Shown here: in pieces, positions 61,174 through 64,000 of the stretch
How positions within the stretch are numbered: the first letter of the stretch is position 1
Layout: the number at the start of each line of letters is the position of its first letter
DNA from: Hofstenia miamia
Taxonomy: Eukaryota; Xenacoelomorpha; Acoela
Assembly: GCA_004352715.1 (NCBI GenBank)
Contig: SCFE01000002.1
Span: 4,465,642 to 4,529,641 of the forward strand
Length of the DNA: 64,000 nt
Direction: 5' to 3'
Notes under the pieces: model-generated
Databases searched by the model: none
The model's input: only the letters and a program-made list of their open reading frames with translations
What the model was told of the DNA's origin: nothing
Translations under genes and position numbers: made by a program

Positions 61174-61884
61174 CTACTTACAATTGCAATATATTATAGG
61201 CTAGGAATTAGAATTCAATGAAATTTCAAATATAGCCAGTAATTTTTTGTTTAAAACAGGAGTTAGTTCGTAATGAAAAATAATTTAACAATGATTCTTT
61301 AACTCAAATAATCTCAGTGAGTTTATCTTTTTAATTCTATAGTGAAAAATAAATTGGCTTTTGGCAGGGGTTTACTCGAAGGGGTGTTCAGAGGTAGCTC
61401 AGTACATCTTGTTAAATTAGATTGGGAATATTATTTTTTGTGAAATTAAAGTTCGTCAAAATAAATGTAAAAATACTGTACTAAAATATAGAGCACTTCT
61501 TGGAAATTTTTTAGGAGTACCATTCCGGATGTTGGTAATACAACGAGAATAAGGGCAAATAAGAACTTAGGATATATGAGTATTTCTGCCTAGATTTTCG
61601 AGTAGATGGCTTACATTGATAAAAACATTTCAAACTAAAATAATAAATTGGTGGACTTTAAGATTTAATAAAAATGTTTGTCTTGTTCTAAAATATTTTA
61701 ATTTTAATGACCTCTGAAAAATCCCAATAATTTTTAGTGAAGAAAATTCATTCAGCCGTTTGAATTTCAGACACACAGGAAATCAATTTATCACATTTGA
61801 CATACTAAAAACTGTGGTGGTTATCAAAAACAATATGAGGTACATAACCTCTAAGTATGTTGGTTATTAACTTGAATGAACTCC
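61174..61884. other. non-coding stretch
   Basis: AT-rich, nothing recognised. Confidence 0.6.
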
Positions 61885-62429
61885 TGTTAAAAATATTACC
61901 CATGAAAGAATAATGTCTGTTCCAACGTAAAATGAAATCAATTTCTTACTTGCTTTTGACTGATAGATCTCATAAAATAATTTATTTGAAATTATGGCGA
62001 TTATAATGTTATTAGGTTATTATAACCAAGAACGTTGCACAATTTAACTTGGTGGTGGAGAGACTGGAAATAATTAATTCTGGAAATAACGACTCTTTAT
62101 TCCTTTAAAAATAGCCACTTTAGAATTCTTAGCACCGGAATTTAGGNNNNNNNNNNNNNNNNNNNNNTGTTAAAAATATTACCCATGAAAGAATAATGTC
62201 TGTTCCAACGTAAAATGAAATCAATTTCTTACTTGCTTTTGACTGATAGATCTCATAAAATAATTTATTTGAAATTATGGCGATTATAATGTTATTAGGT
62301 TATTATAACCAAGAACGTTGCACAATTTAACTTGGTGGTGGAGAGACTGGAAATAATTAATTCTGGAAATAAAGACTCTTTATTCCTTTAAAAATAGCCA
62401 CTTTAGAATTCTTAGCACCGGAATTTAGG
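61885..62429. repeat. 262-bp contig overlap duplicated around a 21-N gap
   Basis: 61885-62146 is repeated almost identically as 62168-62429, with N 62147-62167 between. One visible difference is AACGACTC against AAAGACTC. Unmerged contig ends, not a biological repeat. Confidence 0.92.
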
Positions 62430-64000
62430 AGTAAATATTTTGTTTTGACTGGCGGTAAGCTATAAAGTTAGCTCTCAATATAAAAGAGACTAAAATACGA
62501 TTCCTTTCGAAATGACAACTAAATTCAATGGCTCATCGGGGAATATGAGTTTGGAATCCATCTTTGATGATATATATTTTTACTTATCCAATATATTGCA
62601 ATTCGTTTCACAATATTTAATAAAAATTGAACTAAATACGCGTTGCCAACGTCAACAAAGTCGCTTTACCGCGTACCGCTATATTTATTTTAGAGGAATT
62701 AACAATTGAAGAAATTGGTTTAACCACATAACTAAGCAACCTAAAAATAAAAACTCAGACTTTTCAACTAGGTTGTCTTAGTATTAACTTACACCATACA
62801 CATATCACAACCGGCGAATTAAGACTTTATTGGCATTCTCTGTGCACATACTCCAAGTAAAGAATTCCACTTTACAAAATCGGTGATGAAAAATAATTTA
62901 TCTACCCGTTAATTAAATAACATCGCAGTACTAAAAAAACATTAGTAAATAAGAACTGCGCAAAAATATTTTAACCTTGAGTGAAAATCTTTGAATACGT
63001 ACTGTTATACTATTGCAAGTATTCTATTATTTCACGAGCCAACAAAAATGATATTGAATTGGGTTTTATATAAGTAGTGAATTAGGTATTATTAAATAGG
63101 GTAGACAAAGAGTGTTATAACTGATTTCAAAGTACAAAGTATAGCTCTTAAAGTTCAATGTTATAATTATATGGCTTGGTGAATTGCAGAGGCATAAAGC
63201 AATTGTTGGATTCATAAGTCGAATAAAAACTAACTAAAATATTTAATGAAATAACACACATTGAATATTTGTCAGATAGACATTTGTAAAAAGAATATAT
63301 ATTGATTTTGTAGCCTAAATTAAATAATTGATTTAGGAACTTGAACATATGGCTTTGTTCAAAGTAGCGCACAATTTTTCCACCACATTTAACTAGAAGT
63401 TATTATAAAACTTTGAATTGCGAAAACGTGCAATCCAGTAACTAGAAGTGCATAAATTTAAACCTGATAGATTTAATCGTTTCATAGGCTTCAAATATGT
63501 ATGGAATTTGATTTCGTATATTCCCAGTTCTGTTATTACTGAAGCACAAATTATCAAAACCACGTTCAACATACTTCATTCAAAATCGAACTCATAGTAA
63601 TCCATTTATAGATCACACTTGGTGCAAAACTTTTCAACGGAGATTTTTCATTTACAGTCTAACGAAGTGCAAAAGTAGAAAAGAAATATATCTGTTCATA
63701 CAACATTACTATGATTCAGAAAAGACATTTATTCGACAGGCTCTTCTGACATCCAAAAATGAAAAGATGCCTGACCATTAATTCTGAATTGGTCTGAATC
63801 TACAAATGGACATAGTAATGTAGAACAGTTTCCAGCCACAGCCTACATTTATGATATAACTATTTTACAAGAAACTGCAAAATTTAGTCACTTTGGGATA
63901 AAATAGAACTACGAATTGAGACAAGGTCCTAGAAACAAATCAAGACAGAACATTTAAAATAGAAATTCGAAGAGTCAACAAAGATGTCATAATATATATA
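62430..64000. other. non-coding stretch to window end
   Basis: A plus-strand frame from 62512 (MTTKFNGSSGNMSLESIFDD) opens with ATG and runs 65 codons, but has no family resemblance, no donor and no promoter evidence, so it is not called a gene. The window ends in a short TA run. Confidence 0.5.

Noticed and set aside
1-64000. CRISPR array, operon or prokaryotic-type system
   Set aside because: Intron-split domain, microsatellites, MITEs and retroelements show a eukaryotic genome; no regularly spaced repeats were seen.

Overview
This is a non-coding-dominated, AT-rich piece of a eukaryotic (animal, most likely invertebrate) genome. Several things point that way: an immunoglobulin (Ig) domain split by a large phase-1 intron with consensus splice sites, long introns, many (TA)n microsatellites, MITEs of several classes, a Penelope-like element and an R2/R4-group non-LTR retrotransposon. 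I cannot name the species. There are no operons, CRISPR arrays or convincing long open reading frames. The longest open frames listed for the window are runs across assembly gaps (N) and are not genes.

Host genes. The firmest one lies on the minus strand. Exon 14026-13925 and exon 5917-5750 join in phase across an ~8 kb intron to make one complete 90-codon I-set-like Ig domain, with both Cys and the core Trp present. A candidate terminal exon (4854-4703) has a strong acceptor in the matching phase and an AATAAA about 110 bp after its stop. Other minus-strand segments look like single exons, with coding-like composition and flanking AG/GT in usable phases, but I do not recognise them: 30043-29855 (best), 36616-36531 (present again at 42753-42668), 32643-32495, 61173-61113 plus 60887-60784, and 17359-17246. 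They may belong to one large gene or to several; their phases do not chain directly, so intermediate exons would be needed.

Mobile elements. Left to right: a GAGCTCG-rich MITE (2539-2895), a piggyBac-type MITE with TTAA target sites (8836-9320), a Helitron-like 3' end (about 19275-19313), a frameshifted Penelope-like GIY-YIG end (31891-31496), a MITE with CCCTAA-rich arms (32653-33218), a pogo/Tc1-mariner-type MITE (45851-46243), a hAT-like MITE with an internal perfect palindrome (52504-52766), a 450-bp inverted-repeat element (56608-57057), and an RLE-type (R4/Dong-like) non-LTR retrotransposon 3' half set in TAA repeats (about 60450-59390).

Assembly quality. Much of the apparent duplication is artefact. 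At nearly every short gap or single N the sequence before the N is repeated, with SNPs and indels, after it: 5980-8869, 21463-21675, 47624-48987, 59851-60106 and 61885-62429. A 5.7-6.1 kb apparent tandem duplication (32595-37272 against 38273-43410) is best read as two haplotypes laid end to end across two 1000-N gaps. It contains an exact 19-bp Nextera/Tn5 mosaic end (40572-40590) whose flanks identify it as a mate-pair circularisation junction. I found no convincing new biological system here; the most useful observations are the split Ig domain, the element inventory and the false duplications.
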